NCBI GenBank assembly: GCA_038030265.1
Contig: CM075943.1
Span: 45,756,001-45,820,000, forward strand
Source: Corythucha ciliata
Lineage: Eukaryota > Arthropoda > Insecta > Hemiptera > Tingidae
Length of the DNA: 64,000 bases
Reading direction: 5' to 3'
Shown: piece by piece, positions 1-11,113 of the stretch
Layout of the letters: each line of letters begins with the position of its first letter
Numbering within the stretch: position 1 is the first letter of the stretch
Translations under genes and position numbers: made by a program
Notes under the pieces: model-generated
The model's input: the letters and a program-made list of their open reading frames with translations, nothing else
The model's database searches: none
What the model was told of the DNA's origin: nothing

Positions 1-440
1 GCCTCTATGTCAATGACTTTCACGTCATCCCATGCGCCTTGATGGCCTTCTTGACGTAAATGCACTGCTAACGCAGTATCGTTCGACCTTCCCGGCTGTT
101 GAGGGCTCGGACTCCGTCGAGTATCCGTCTTGTGTCTACGGACCCTGTCCCGGAGAAGATTCTTCGTCTGGCCTATATATGCCTTTCCACATTGGCACGG
201 AACTCTGTACACGACGTTGAACGCTTGGTCTCTTTCCAGATTGACATTGTACCGTCGGAGAACTCGCTTTAGCGCAGCCGACTGAGAACCAGTGTAGGGA
301 AGCGAAGCCCATCGTGCACCACATCGGTCATCTACCGGCCTGTTGGATAACACGGGGTGGTAATATCGGTAAATCGCTTTATCAATCACCTTTCGAGGAT
401 AGTCATTCCCCTGAAGGATTTCTCGAACAAACCTTCTTTT
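1..440 (-). pseudogene. Penelope-like element, GIY-YIG endonuclease region (partial)
   Basis: Read on the minus strand, about 440 bases are open without a stop and run off the left edge of the window. The translation has a spacer containing GNDYP, then VYRVPCQCGKAYIGQT, which matches the GIY-YIG endonuclease core of Penelope-like retroelements (the YxIPCxCGxxYIGxT pattern). This is followed by a basic RVRRHK stretch and a conserved acidic D-V-K-V-I-D-I-E ending. In this family the domain sits C-terminal to the reverse transcriptase and nicks target DNA in the nucleus. The reverse transcriptase itself is not visible: the coding piece stops at a junction near 440, where an inverted copy of the same element begins. 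Family assignment is from motif recognition; a free-standing GIY-YIG protein is less likely because of the spacer and the repeat context. Confidence 0.7.
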
Positions 441-445
441 TCGAG

Positions 446-699
446 TCCGAGCCCTCAACAGCCGGGAAGGTCAAACGATACTGCGTACGGATGACGTGAA
501 AATCATTGACAGAGAGGCGTCTCTACTCAAACGGCTCTTCAAAGAGATGGCACACATCCGTCAAGAAGGGGACAACGCCCTGAATTTCCGCTCGGACATC
601 GAGAAGTTGCCTTCCTTTTGTGGACCGCTTTTTCGCTTGGTGGCGGGACGTCGTGAGTTGAGCCGTACGGCCTCTGGGAGTGATGTGGGGGTTGGTTGA
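446..699 (+). pseudogene. Penelope-like element, C-terminal end, inverted copy
   Basis: This plus-strand segment repeats in inverted orientation the end of the coding piece at 1-130 (SPSPQQPGRSNDTA, then DDVKIID), but lacks about 40 bases between these two blocks. It then continues to a natural-looking C-terminus (EASLLKRLFKEMAHI...LPSFCGPLF) with a stop at 697-699. The continuation after the endonuclease resembles the short tail seen after GIY-YIG in Penelope-like elements. The internal gap breaks the frame, so this copy is dead. Head-to-head partial copies are a known arrangement in this retroelement class. Confidence 0.6.
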
Positions 700-1080
700 G
701 GGAGGTTTTTTGTAGGCAGGTGTTTTCCTTTCTGTTAACCTGATTTGTCATTGAGGAGGGGGGTTTTAATTGCTTCATTTAATTACGTTAATTGTGGGTT
801 TTAAATGTTTTTAATTATCTAACAGGACCTCTGATTTATACGTCGGGTGTGTTTAGAATGTGAGGCTTTTGTTTCTAACGACCTGGAACTTTTTAACATT
901 TCGGACTTTGGGTAAGACTTGTCTGGGACCATGTGGTTGTTTTCTCATATTTGGTATTGTTATTTAATGGTTTATTTTGTGTAATTTTACCATGTTTAGA
1001 GCCCTGAGGATGCTAGGATCATAGCGAAACGTAGGCGAAAATAAATAATTGAAGACTTCGACGGGTGTTTTGGCTTTTCT
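700..1080 (+). other. Probable 3' untranslated tail of Penelope-like element
   Basis: This AT-rich stretch follows the stop codon of the inverted Penelope copy. It contains the ribozyme-like core at 1000-1037 and an AATAAAT motif near 1041. The extent is an inference; no target duplication was found to fix the boundary. Confidence 0.35.
1000..1037 (+). ncRNA. Hammerhead-ribozyme-like core
   Basis: CTGAGGA (1004-1010) and GAAAC (1026-1030) are separated by a short potential hairpin (GCTA...TAGC), the order expected for the conserved core of a hammerhead ribozyme. Penelope-like elements are known to carry hammerhead motifs in their terminal regions, which fits the position. The base pair next to the core is imperfect, and I could not place a convincing stem III or cleavage triplet, so activity is uncertain. 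Confidence 0.3.
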
Positions 1081-3096
1081 TCATAACTATATCAACTGTA
1101 CCCCGTCTTTCTACAACCTTTACAATTTTCCCTTTGAATGAAAGAAAAAACATTTTCCTTTGACGAAATGGTGAAAATCGCTGATGAAAATTGGGCAGAA
1201 ATGCGAATAACGAGTTTCTTTCGTCTATCTCATGCCCTAGCGGCTTGGGCCTTGGTCTAATTGTATTGAGTTGAGGACCAAAAATGAAGGAAATTTTGTG
1301 CTCTTTTCAATGAGCTATTTAATTTTATTTTAGCACCTGTTGATGATGTCGTAATAGTCACTTGTCGAAAAAAAAACAAAAAAAAAACAGAGGGTCATCA
1401 AAAAAACACGAAATTGGCGATATCTCGAAAACCTAGAGGAATTCCAAAAAACCTCAAATAGTAATTTCGATCACAAATGAGGTGTACTATCGCCATACTT
1501 TCTCTGTCGAGGTAATTTATGAACATCCTGTATACATATACAGTACTGTGTGTATACTATTATAGTATATACATATACACAAAATATCAAATCGAACCGA
1601 CCTCGGATTCGTGTTCTAGGGGTTCTGAAATGTGAAAAAAAAGTATCACAACCCATATGTGCGACCATCAGGGCGAGACCAATAGTGCATTTTTTTGAAT
1701 GAAATGCACTAAAAAGGCCCTCGTGGCAAAATGCCGCGAGTGAGGCCCTTCGGCGGAGGGTCGGGAGCGGCGTCTAATATGCCTCAATTACCAACCACCG
1801 CGGAACTGTTTCGTAAACCGCTGAGTCGCTGTGTGAAGGGCCGGAGGGCACTTATTCGGCGTTTTGTAAAGATGTGCCCGCGCCCCCCCCCTTCCTCCAC
1901 CCAGGGTCAAGAGAAGTTGAAACGGGTAAAGTTTCTGATTGACCCCTTATTCTAATCGAAACCTCGGTGAAACTGTTGTAATGACCCTTCTTCTTTGTTT
2001 CACCCATCGTAACGAGGGGAAAATGTCTTTACTTTGCAACCTCCAACCCGTAGGGTCATTTAGTGGCTTGGTAGCGGTTTGGTTGTTGGGGGGGGGGATG
2101 TTCTGGATAGTCACAAAGTATAGAGCACGTCTTAAGTTGAACCACGCCACTTTGCCCCCCCGCGTCACTCTGTCAAGCCCTGAATGTTTGGGGGTTTAGG
2201 GTAGTAGCATAATGGGAAAAAACGGAGCACAAAGAAAAGGAAAAGTTTCTAATGTCGTTCTAATATTCATTACGAGGAAAGTAAAAAAAAAAGGATTAAT
2301 TGACCGGGAACAAAACATTAAAAATGAGCTCTTTTGAATACCAAAGGAGATAGCATTGCAGTCGTTATGCCCAGTTTGAACTGAAAAGGAGAGGCAATGA
2401 CGATTAGCAGAATTCATTCGCAAGAAATGAAAACTACTGGGCGGTGAGAGACAGTGAGTTCCCAGCTTGAAGGAAACGGGGAATTTAATTTGTTTCGAAC
2501 ATCTGCGTCTTCGCCTTACAGAAAGGTCGATTTTCCAGGTTTGCTGGGAATGGGATTCGCCTATTTTTAGCACTTGCCGAGCGCTTTTCTGAGAACTAAT
2601 TTTTTCCCATCCGTATAGATTATAGGCCTCTCACCATCACCACATCAATGAACAACAGCCTTCCTCTCTCTGTCTATTGAAATATTTCATGAATACACCA
2701 GCGCTCACGTGGCGACTAAGTGAAACGACCTTCTGGGGTATCCTTCAATTTTCAACTGGGTTTACTTCAATAATTTTCTTTCTGATTCTGATTCTTACTA
2801 CCACAATAAACAAAGCAAAGCAAGTGGCACCGGTCATATGTTACCCCAGATTGTTAGTTCATCTTAGCTCGTCAAGAGCGCTGCTGTATTTATGAAAGAT
2901 GTCAATAGTGCATTCTACATATATACTCAAATAGTTGTCGTACGCGGGGGGAATGGGTATAGGTTTAGGGTGAAAATTCGAAATCGACTCGCCTTTTTCA
3001 TTCAGCATAATACGAATTCTGAATACATAAACAGGATAACAAGATTTCGAACTCTCCCATGTAGGCACACAACGGTCACATGCCGCTTTTTTATCT

Positions 3097-3129
<33 letters not shown>

Positions 3130-3474
3130 TGTGGGAGAATGAGATGAGTCGTACTATCCCCCTCACCCCTCGACGTAAACAACAACTTTTTTTTATATTG
3201 CTCCCGTTCAATAAGCCCTTAACTCCACAACCCCTCCTCTCTTGGTCTTCGTTCTTTCTTTCTTCTTTCTTCTTTCTTTCTTCTTTCAGTCACTGGAAAA
3301 ACCATTGATGAGCTGTGGAAAAGTTTTGCCCTCGGGAGTGTCGTAAAAAACCTGTCAAGAAACGAACTGACACGGCCGAAACGGTTTAATGGGTTTCGTG
3401 AGCCCATTAGATTGAGACCTACTGACCCCCCCCCCCCCGCAGCAAACATCCCTCCACCTTTATTTCTTATGTTC

Positions 3475-3509
<35 letters not shown>

Positions 3510-3661
3510 ATTATGAACTTTGGATTTTGTTCACATTGTCGTGTCGGACATGTATGATGGACGTGAACAAATAGCTGGTAAAATCAATTTTCCTGGGTAT
3601 AATTTAGTTTTTTTTCTTCATTTGTAGTCGGTATTGCCTTTTAATTTTGTGATTTTCTTAA
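1081..3661. other. No gene recognised; homopolymer-rich DNA
   Basis: Only short random-looking open frames are present. Notable are a run of 9 C at 1883-1891, 10 G at 2088-2097, 29 T at 3099-3127, a CT-rich microsatellite at 3250-3287, 13 C at 3426-3438 and 27 A at 3479-3505. The A run could be the tail of a retroposed sequence, but nothing recognisable lies upstream of it. Confidence 0.6.
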
Positions 3662-3671
3662 ATATAGATTG

Positions 3672-3722
3672 CTGATGAGGGGCATCGGGATTGGGCCCGA
3701 AATGCATACTTTCAAAAAGTAC
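3672..3722 (+). ncRNA. Second hammerhead-core-like sequence
   Basis: CTGATGA (3672-3678) is followed by a G-rich/C-rich potential stem and GAAA (3699-3702), which is the consensus spacing of a hammerhead core. A following TACTT...AAGTA can form a small hairpin. The surrounding layout (AT-rich lead, core, then an A-rich tail) resembles the Penelope tail near 1000. Stem II is weak (3 pairs plus a mismatch), so this is a candidate only. Confidence 0.25.
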
Positions 3723-3761
3723 GAGTCATGTGTTGAAATTAAAAAACGAACTTCACATTAA

Positions 3762-3903
3762 TGGCGTTTTCCATTTGCATAAAATTCCGGCTCTGGAGCC
3801 GAGCATTTCCACGCGTCTACTTCATTACCATATGATATAATTCAGAGAAGACGGGTAGAAATGCTCGGCTTCAAAGCGGATTTTTTCGCAAATGGAAAAC
3901 GCT
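3762..3903. mobile_element. Small palindromic MITE-like element flanked by TTAA
   Basis: The ends are inverted copies: GCGTTTTCCATTTGC on the left and its complement GCAAATGGAAAACGC on the right, with inner blocks (GCCGAGCATTT) also inverted. TTAA lies directly outside both ends (3758-3761 and 3904-3907). A TTAA duplication is the hallmark of piggyBac-type transposition, so this may be a non-autonomous piggyBac-like MITE of about 142 bases. It has no coding capacity. Confidence 0.5.
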
Positions 3904-3907
3904 TTAA

Positions 3908-4666
3908 GATTTCAGAACAGTCAAATCAACAAAACAAAGATCAACGATTTTCCTGGAAGTTATTCCAAGTGGAAACTAGTTAAACTAGTATATTGTGCAC
4001 CTCTAGGCTAGACATTTAGTGTTTTCCGCAGCCGAAAAAATATATAAGACCGAGGCTTGCCGACTTTTAGAAGTTCGGAAAACTCAAGTTTTCCTCCGTA
4101 AATCACGCAAAGTGTTTCTATTGTTTTAAAAAAAAACCCCTAATCAGTCGCTAAAATCGAAATGAGACGCTAATCCATTGTTTCTCGACTCAATTATTTT
4201 CATGGCCGAAATTGAAAACAAAAAACAAAAAAAAAACAACTCCAATTTGCTTCAAAAATCAAGAAAAAGCCCCAAATTGGGACTAAAATTGATAAAAAAA
4301 GGTCATGCTCAGCTAAGTTTGAACTGTCCATACTGCACAAGCAAGTGTAGAAAACCAGGGTCGGTCGATTCCCATCTTAGCAAACTGGGTCATTAAGTTT
4401 TATCTCATACCCAATGTCGTAGTATGACTGAGTTCCCTCTCGTTGTAACCACGTGCACTTTTTCACTTCTAATTTTGTTTTTAAGGTTTTCAAATAAAAT
4501 ATGGTAAAATGGCAACCTCATTGTCGGAATCCCGCCCCCACCGATGAAACTTGGATGCCAAACAAAAGGTCCCCGATAGAATTATAATAATGTACAAATT
4601 ATCGAGCGATTCCGAAATTCCGTTTAAAAATCTGTCTTCTTTTAAGCCCCTTTTACACAAGTAAAA
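3908..4666. other. No gene recognised
   Basis: AT-rich sequence. A short open frame (4178-4396) encodes a Lys-rich peptide with one CPYC...H...H zinc-finger-like pattern. It is isolated and too short to call a gene. Confidence 0.5.
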
Positions 4667-4850
4667 GCCGGTCGTCCACTGGAAGCGTTTTCGAAAGACG
4701 CTAACATCGGGCGACAACGAGCGTTCATTCCAAAGGCTCAAATTGAATGTGACATCGTCCACTGCAGGCTTAGGTTCAGTGCATCCAATCCGCGCATCCA
4801 AAGCAGCGCGCTGTAGCGCCGCTCGAAAACGCTTCTAGTGGACGACTGGC
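4667..4850. mobile_element. Palindromic MITE-like element, family A, copy 1
   Basis: About 28 bases at the left end (starting GCCGGTCGTCCACTGGAAGC) recur in inverted orientation at the right end with few differences. The inner part includes a block shared with a second copy at 37431-37563, partly inverted there. No open frame of note and no clear target duplication. Confidence 0.5.
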
Positions 4851-5286
4851 CCGAAGGTTAATACAGACTACTCACTCGGACCAGTGGCGTAGCATATGGG
4901 AGGGGGGGGGCGGCAGGGCGTCCTGCCCCACGGGCATCACTTGAAATGGGGCATCAGCCTGCTGAGACCTTTACATATTTTTAACGTGAATAAGTTAAAG
5001 AACCGAGCACAGTTAGGAAAAATATTGACTCCTTTTGCGCACCACCGGTACAAAACACTCCACATCTATTTAACTACCCAGTCACCATAGTTGCTATAGG
5101 TGCTCCGTGAAAGAAATCGTGGCTTCAGGTCTATCAAGAGGCACCAAAACCGCACAAAATCGTCCATTGCAGACCAGGGCACCCCCAAGAGCTATCTACG
5201 TATAACAGTACAACGACTGTTAGTTGGTTGGATGCGTTAAAACTACAATGAAGTTGCCGCTAGCTGAGTCTTGAGCGATGCCATGA
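4851..5286. other. No gene recognised
   Basis: Non-coding sequence with a run of 9 G at 4902-4910. It lies between a MITE and the 3' end of a non-LTR element. Confidence 0.5.
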
Positions 5287-6395
5287 GAGAGTGAGAGAGA
5301 GAGATATATTTATTATGAGCACCTAAGTAGGTAACATAATCGTCAACAGAAAATAATAAATTCAAATAAATTAAGTTAAAAACAGAGTTATGTTAACAAT
5401 AACTTGAGGTTACGTGACGAGATAATTATCACAAGTTCGATATCACATATACATATAAACCGATGGTAAAGTCATGATCTTCAGGTTACGAAAATCAATT
5501 TTACAGTCGTCCCTATATTTTTTATTGCACATAATTCTAACTGCTTTGCGTTGGAGGGAAAAAATAGACTTAGCTCGCGAACTGTGTCCCCATGCAAGCA
5601 ACCCATATGTGAGTGGCGAGTGAAGCAATACGAAATACGTGCCTAAAAGCACCGAATTAGAAACAGAATGTTTCATACGCCTAAGAAGAAAAATTACTTT
5701 CGACAATTTCTTAGACAAAAATGAACAATGCCGATCCCAAACCAGCGAGCTGAGGCGGTCGTCGATATGCAAGCCCAAGAATTTAACGGAGCGTCTTTCG
5801 TCACCGATGGTGGATCTCAAGTCCATAAACTCGGTCTTTTCCCTATTTAGAGCAAGTAGGTTGGCTGAAAACCAGTCCTCAGCTCTATCCAACGCGGCCT
5901 CAGCTTTCTCATCCACTGACGTTAACGAGTCATTCTTCACCAAGAGGGTGGTGTCATCAGCAAATAAAACGCAGTGAGTGGATGGACTTAAAGCGGCTGG
6001 AAAATCGTTGATGAAAATCAGAAACAGCACTGGCCCCAGAATAGACCCTTGAGGCACACCATGCTGGACAAGGGACAAATCAGACACATCAGAACCAGTT
6101 CTTACAGCTTGCTTTCGGTTCGAAAGAAATGATGCAACAAGGTTAACAGCATCGGGTGAAAAGTTGTAGCACCTTATGTGACACGCTGTCAAAAGCTTTC
6201 TTGAGGTCAATGAAAATCCCCTTCACGTGCTCCTTCTGTTCGAAACCAGCCAGAACCTCATCAACAAGATCAACAATCGCCGCCGTCGTGCTTTTACCAG
6301 CTCTAAAGCCGTACTGATGGGAGGATAAGAGACCCATATCTTCCAAGAAATCTACAATATTACTTTTCATTAATTTCTCCAAGATCTTGGCCAGA
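5287..6395 (-). mobile_element. 5'-truncated non-LTR retrotransposon (Jockey/CR1-like)
   Basis: The minus strand carries the C-terminal half of a reverse transcriptase and then a 3' region ending in AATAAATATAT plus a TC-rich simple repeat (5289-5310). That tail is a usual end for such elements. The 5' end is lost near 6395, as expected from incomplete reverse transcription. Confidence 0.7.
5443..6395 (-). pseudogene. Non-LTR reverse transcriptase fragment
   Basis: This is the palm and thumb of a target-primed reverse transcriptase. Visible in order on the minus strand are SSHQYGFRAGKSTT, IDLKKAFDSVSHK, GVPQGSILGPVLFLIFINDF and the catalytic FADD (in VLFADDTTLL), then the thumb region with FLGLHID and a C-terminal stretch ending near 5443. 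A frameshift with a small deletion around 6150-6210 separates the KKAFD block from the SFLSNRKQ block. The fingers, endonuclease and ORF1 are missing. The motifs place it near Jockey/CR1-type elements, though the exact clade is not settled. Confidence 0.8.
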
Positions 6396-6882
6396 TCTTG
6401 GCCAAAAGAGAGCCATGGCTCTCTGAGGCAAAACAGTTTAAAAACTGGCCGGAACGTGCCAGGGGCTGCGGGTTGCATCCCACACCCGGTCAGTGTTCCA
6501 CGCAAAATTTTGAGTATGACAAGTTCCGCGAATTCTGTTGTTTAAAGATACGTGTTTCAGGAGTTAAACCCGTGAAAGTGTTTTTTGAAAAGCCGGACCC
6601 TCAAAGGTTGTGTTTTTCACGTAAGCCAAGCCAAAACTCATGACTTTTTTTTTTTTTTCTGCTGAGTCAAACCCTCAAAATTGTTTTCTTCAACGATTAA
6701 ACCCCACGAAATCGGTTTCTTGAAGATCCATTCTCGTGAGTTGGTTCTCTCCGGAACACCCCCCCCCCCCACCAATTTGAAAGCATTTGATCGTGCGCTT
6801 CCATGCGAGATCCACCGCCACCTTCTTGCTGCATCGAAATGTTGATAACAAAAGTAGTCGGGAGTCACCAGTTTTAGTCGTC
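6396..6882. other. No gene recognised
   Basis: Short spacer between the truncated non-LTR element and copia element 1. It contains a 12-C run near 6759-6770 and a small tandem GATCTTGGCCA duplication near 6381-6405. Confidence 0.5.
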
Positions 6883-6887
6883 AGGCG

Positions 6888-7090
6888 TTTTGATTTTTGT
6901 CTTTAGAACGCGAAAAACATGTATTTTATTTAATGGAAAGAACTTTATTTTTAATCGACGGAACAAAAACGAGAGGAGTGCTTTTTTTTTTTTTATAATC
7001 GGAGACCCCAGTACACAACAAAAACGTTACCGTGGAAATGAAAAGAACAGTTACCGCGCGTGTTACAAAATTGTGAGAATAAATTCAATA
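6888..7090 (-). repeat. Copia 1 downstream (3') LTR
   Basis: About 203 bases, repeated at 10973-11113. It has about 60 extra bases (around 6915-6975) that the other LTR lacks; outside that block the two match closely. It borders the AGGCG target duplication at 6883-6887. Confidence 0.85.
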
Positions 7091-7152
7091 CTTTCCCTTA
7101 TTCGAGTAATTTTGGGAATGAAAAACGCGGGGAAAAACGTACAAAAAAAAAT

Positions 7153-9735
7153 TTAAAATTGACCAGTAGTAAGCCCCAACTTTTGACGCAAATACGACAG
7201 CCTAGCGTAAGGCATAGGTTTCGTGAGTAAATCTGCTAATTGAGATTCCGACTCGATATGTGATACTTCCAACATTTTGGCTTTGATACGGTCACGAATG
7301 AAGAAATGTTTTCTTAAAATGTGCTTCGATCTTGAATGGAATTCCGGATTTTCCGAGAGACGTTTTGCTGCCTGGTTGTCGACAAGCAGAACTGGCACCG
7401 ATGTTAGACCAATTAGCTCATTCAGAAGTCTCGAAATCCAAATGATTTCTTTTGATGCAGCATTCGCAGCAACCAATTCGGCTTCACAAGTGGAATCAGC
7501 GACTAGACGTTGACGCTGACTGAACCAACTTATGGCTGCATCCGCGTAAGTTATTACCGCACCAGTTGTAGATCGGTAGGTGGATTGGCATCCAGCAAAG
7601 TCGGCGTCGCTGTAACAACCGAGCAGACGATTTTCTGGCTTACAGCGATATACCAGTTTCAAATCCATGGTACCAGCGAGATATCGGAGAACTTTTTTGA
7701 CTTTTCCTACGTCCTCCATTGTAGGATTTTCTAGTGTACGGGATAAAACGCCGACGGCGAAAGAAATGTCGAAACGAGTACCTCTAGCTAGGTACAGTAA
7801 TGCACCCACTGCCGAACGATAGGGAAAATTAACTGGTGCTTTCCCTGAAGCTGAACTCCCTAGTTTGTCGATAGGTATTTTGGTTGGGTTACATTCAGCC
7901 GTATTGAATCGCTTAAGAACTTTCTCGATGATAGCTGTCTGTTTTACAGCTATATCACCGTTGGTTTGCGATATTTCAAGTCCAAGGAAGTATGACAGTT
8001 CTTTAACGACGATTTTGAACTTTGTACGAAGTTCTTGGACAAAAACTCTCATTTCCTGTTTGGATGTTGAAATGACGAGACCATCATCCACGTATAATGC
8101 GATTATGACCTTGCACGAATTTTGCCGACGGATATAAACGCATGGATCCTCTTTGAGTCGAACCATAAAGTCATCGAATTTCTGGTTCCATCAACGTGAA
8201 GCTTGCTTCAGCCCGTACAAGCTTCTTTTCAAACGACAAACACGATTTGTGCCGTCCGAATAGCCGATTGGCTGTTTCATGTAGATTTCTTCATCTACAT
8301 CGCCATTGAGAAAAGAAGTAGATACGTCGAACTGCATCATCTGCATCCTCTCTGTAGCAGCTACCGACAACAATGTCCGAATTTTGTCTAAACGCGTGAC
8401 TGGACTGAAGGTGTTTTCGTAGTCGATGCCGGGTCTTTGTGCGCAACCTTTAATCACCATTCTCGCTCGATATTTGTCGACAGTGCCGTCTGGGTGGCGT
8501 TTGAGACGATAGACCCATTTATTATCAATGGCAAATTTTCCGGGAGGAAGCTCGACCAGGTCCCATGCGTCGTTCGAACGCATAGAGTCCATTTCCGCGT
8601 CCATGGCTTTCTTCCATTCGTCTTTATCTTCGCGTCCCATCGCTTCAGAAAACGACTTAGGATCGTCTTCTACAATAAATGCTTCGGCTATCGTGACGTA
8701 ATCATTTAAATAACGGGGTTTTTCACGTTTCCGCGATATCGTTATGATGCCTGAAGCAGGATCGTCCTCATCTTCTGACGACGAAGATGATTCTAATGGA
8801 ACGTCTTCGGTTGTTGTTTCTGTTAATTTTTCACGATCGGTTTCATCTTCTTTTTGAATGACTGTTTCCTCATCTTCAAAAGGCAAGGAGACGCGCTCGT
8901 CACAGTCACCAATTTTTTCGTTAAAAATGACGTCTCGGGACAATATTACATCTCGTTTTTCAGGAACGTATATCCGGTAGCGTTCTTCGCCGTCATACCC
9001 AACGAGATATCCGACTACAGCTTTTGAATCCATTTTTCTTCTCTTCTGCGCAGAAATATGGACGTAGCACTTGGAACTTACAATTCTCAAGTGTTTTATT
9101 CGTGGTTTTTTACCAAACCAAATTTCGTGAGGACTTTTGCTCTCGACCGATGACTTTCCTATTCGATTTAGGATGTAGCCAGCAGTAGTCACGAGTTCTG
9201 CACAGATTGCGTTGGGAAACTTGACTTCCGAGTTCGAGTATTTGAAAGTTCGAGCCATTTCGACAATGGTTCGATTCTCCCTTTCGACCGCTCCATTCTG
9301 CTGAGGAGTATATGGGGCCGTTAGTCGTTGCGTTACCCCAAATTCACGAAGTACGGCTCGAACTTGTTCGTTGTCAAATTCTCCTCCGTTGTCAGAAAGG
9401 AATTCCTTCACCTGATGGCCAAGTGTTCGAGCCTTTGTTAAAGCTTCTCGAATGGCTTCTTTCACTGCCGATTTTTCCCGCTTGACGAAACAAAAACGAA
9501 AATGTGAAAAATGGTCTTTGATCACGATCAAATACCTGCGCCCGTTGAATGATTTATCGAAAGGACCGCAGACGTCACCTGACATCAGCTCTCCTGGTTT
9601 CGTCGTTCGAACCCTGGTACCAAATGGCAGCCGGTGTGCCTTTCCGAATTGACAAGGACCACAGAGTTCTTTGCTAGGTTTGACCGCGATACCCAGCTCA
9701 GATTGCAGCTTGGCTCGAATATATTGTTTGTTCAT
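7153..9735 (-). pseudogene. Copia 1 pol: integrase, reverse transcriptase, RNase H
   Basis: On the minus strand this begins in the pre-integrase region and CGPC zinc-binding half. The integrase core follows, with acidic residues in SGDVCGPF, LSDNGGEFDN and PQQNGAVERE, then an acidic linker, copia-type reverse transcriptase (WVYRLKRHPDGTVDKYRARM, QFDVSTSFLNGD, LYVDDGLVIS) and RNase H (YSDADFAG, STCEAELVAA, VDNQAA). The reading frame is continuous except for one TGA at 8191-8193, just after LYGLKQASR, where related elements have a sense codon. The order integrase before reverse transcriptase is diagnostic of copia. Confidence 0.88.
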
Positions 9736-10538
9736 CGCTCATGGTACAATTGCAAGGTATCGGTACCTTCGACTTGATTAACACACGGTTCTTCAGGTTG
9801 AACCGGATGAAATGATGCTCGATACAGCGTTCCGTGCTGTTGTCTAGTTCCGGTGAAAACAACCTTTCCATCGACGATGAATTTACATTCACAAGGATCC
9901 GATTCGAATTGACTTGTAGGATTTCGATCGTGCGCTGCCAGAACGGAGAAAAGATTCCGAGAAATTTCGGGAACATACCACACGTCGTTGAGTGTCCAAT
10001 TTTTCAATTTACCGTTTGAAAAGTTTGTTACTTCGATAGTTCCGCTGCCGAATGCTTTCAATTTCTTGTTGTTTGCCGCGGTTACAACAAAATCTCCAGA
10101 GAATGGCTCATAATTTTTGAACCAATTGAAATTGTGGGTAATGTGCTTAGTTGCAACGTTGTCAACCCACCAGTGATCATTCGTAGATACTGTCAAAACG
10201 TCACTACTGACAGATATTAATGCCGTTTTCGTTTCGGTTTTATTGACTGTTGGAGACGTATATTTACTTGTTCCGGTTCCACAAGCACGAGCGGGGTACG
10301 GTGGTTGACCATCGGCTTTCCATCGATCGCATTGCTTTAGCCAATGACCTTTCACGTTGCAGTATTTGCAAATAACGTCAACCGGTTTGTTTCCGACGTT
10401 CGTAGATTTTTCAAATTTATTGCAGTCCGTAAAATGAGGCTTGTTTGTTTTCCGAACAAACTTACCCTTGTTACCGCACACTAAAAAAATCGAGGCACTG
10501 ACGAAAAAGCTGGTCTTCCGCTTTATCATCGAATTCAA
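9732..10538 (-). pseudogene. Copia 1 gag zinc knuckle and protease
   Basis: The minus-strand frame contains one retroviral-type zinc knuckle CKYCNVKGHWLKQC (CX2CX4HX4C) and, about 80 residues later, the protease region WWVDNVATKHITHNF. The expected aspartic protease motif is D-S/N-G-A; here the glycine is valine, which should damage the enzyme. It ends in YHER at the start of the pre-integrase domain, and a small deletion shifts the frame into pol. A second frameshift near 10480-10538 separates it from the gag N-terminus. Confidence 0.8.
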
Positions 10539-10830
10539 TTGTTAAAATTTCCCAAGCCTCCTTCGCAGAAAGACGACCCGAAATTCGTTCGTGAAGCTCG
10601 TCGCTGACGCATTGAGATAAAACTATTTTAGCTTGGGCCGAGCGTTTTATCCATGATTCTAGTTGTTCTTTTTCAGCTTTCGTCGGAGTTTCTGTAAGGG
10701 TAGGCTTGGTAGATTTACCTTCAATTATGTCGATCGCGTTGAAGTACTCCAGCACGTCCATTACTTTGTCTCTCCATTGAGGCCAATCCTCGGCTCCTTT
10801 TAGCGGTTTTACTCCCTTGACGAATTCCAT
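10471..10830 (-). pseudogene. Copia 1 gag N-terminal part
   Basis: The best start is the ATG at 10830 (MEFVKGVKPLKGAEDWPQWR), which fits the tryptophan-containing N-terminus common in copia gag (W-x2-W followed by a basic region). The frame runs about 115 residues and then meets a frameshift or deletion before the zinc-knuckle part. Much of the usual gag middle appears to be missing. Confidence 0.7.
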
Positions 10831-10972
10831 GACCGATGGAAAAGTGATGAAATGTATTCGCACACTAATCACTTGAAAGGGAAAAACGAAAACGCCACTT
10901 TAGGTGTCCGCGCGATGAAAACACTAAAACTGGCCCCGAATAGCGCAGTTTAAGCGATTTGAACCCATAACC

Positions 10973-11113
10973 TTTTGATTTTTGTCTTTAGAACGCGAAA
11001 AACGTGCTTTTTTTTTTATAATCGGAGACCCCAGTACACAACAAAAACGTTACCGTGGAAACGAAAAGAACAGTTACCGCGCGTGTTACAAAATTGTGAG
11101 AATAAATTCAATA
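10973..11113 (-). repeat. Copia 1 upstream (5') LTR, deleted form
   Basis: About 141 bases matching the LTR at 6888-7090 but lacking about 60 bases between GTG-like microhomologies. The candidate primer-binding sequence GGTTATGGGTTC (minus strand) lies immediately inside it, and the outer edge carries AGGCG. Confidence 0.85.

Larger units (their letters stand above)
6888..11113 (-). mobile_element. Ty1/copia LTR retrotransposon 1 (complete, mutated)
   Basis: A 4.2-kb element read on the minus strand, with direct terminal repeats at both ends and gag, zinc knuckle, protease, integrase, reverse transcriptase and RNase H in the copia order. AGGCG occurs directly outside each end (6883-6887 and 11114-11118), a 5-bp target duplication. 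Next to the upstream LTR the internal sequence starts GGTTATGGGTTC, a candidate primer-binding site, and next to the downstream LTR lies a purine tract AAGGGAAAG. One nonsense codon and two frameshifts make it non-autonomous. Confidence 0.88.

Noticed and set aside
2196..2573. 125-residue open frame on the minus strand
   Set aside because: No motif, biased Phe/Ser/Arg composition, AT-rich context; likely random.
4178..4396. Short Lys-rich frame with one CPYC...H...H pattern
   Set aside because: A single finger-like pattern in 72 residues with no neighbours or repeat of the motif; chance or relic cannot be told apart.
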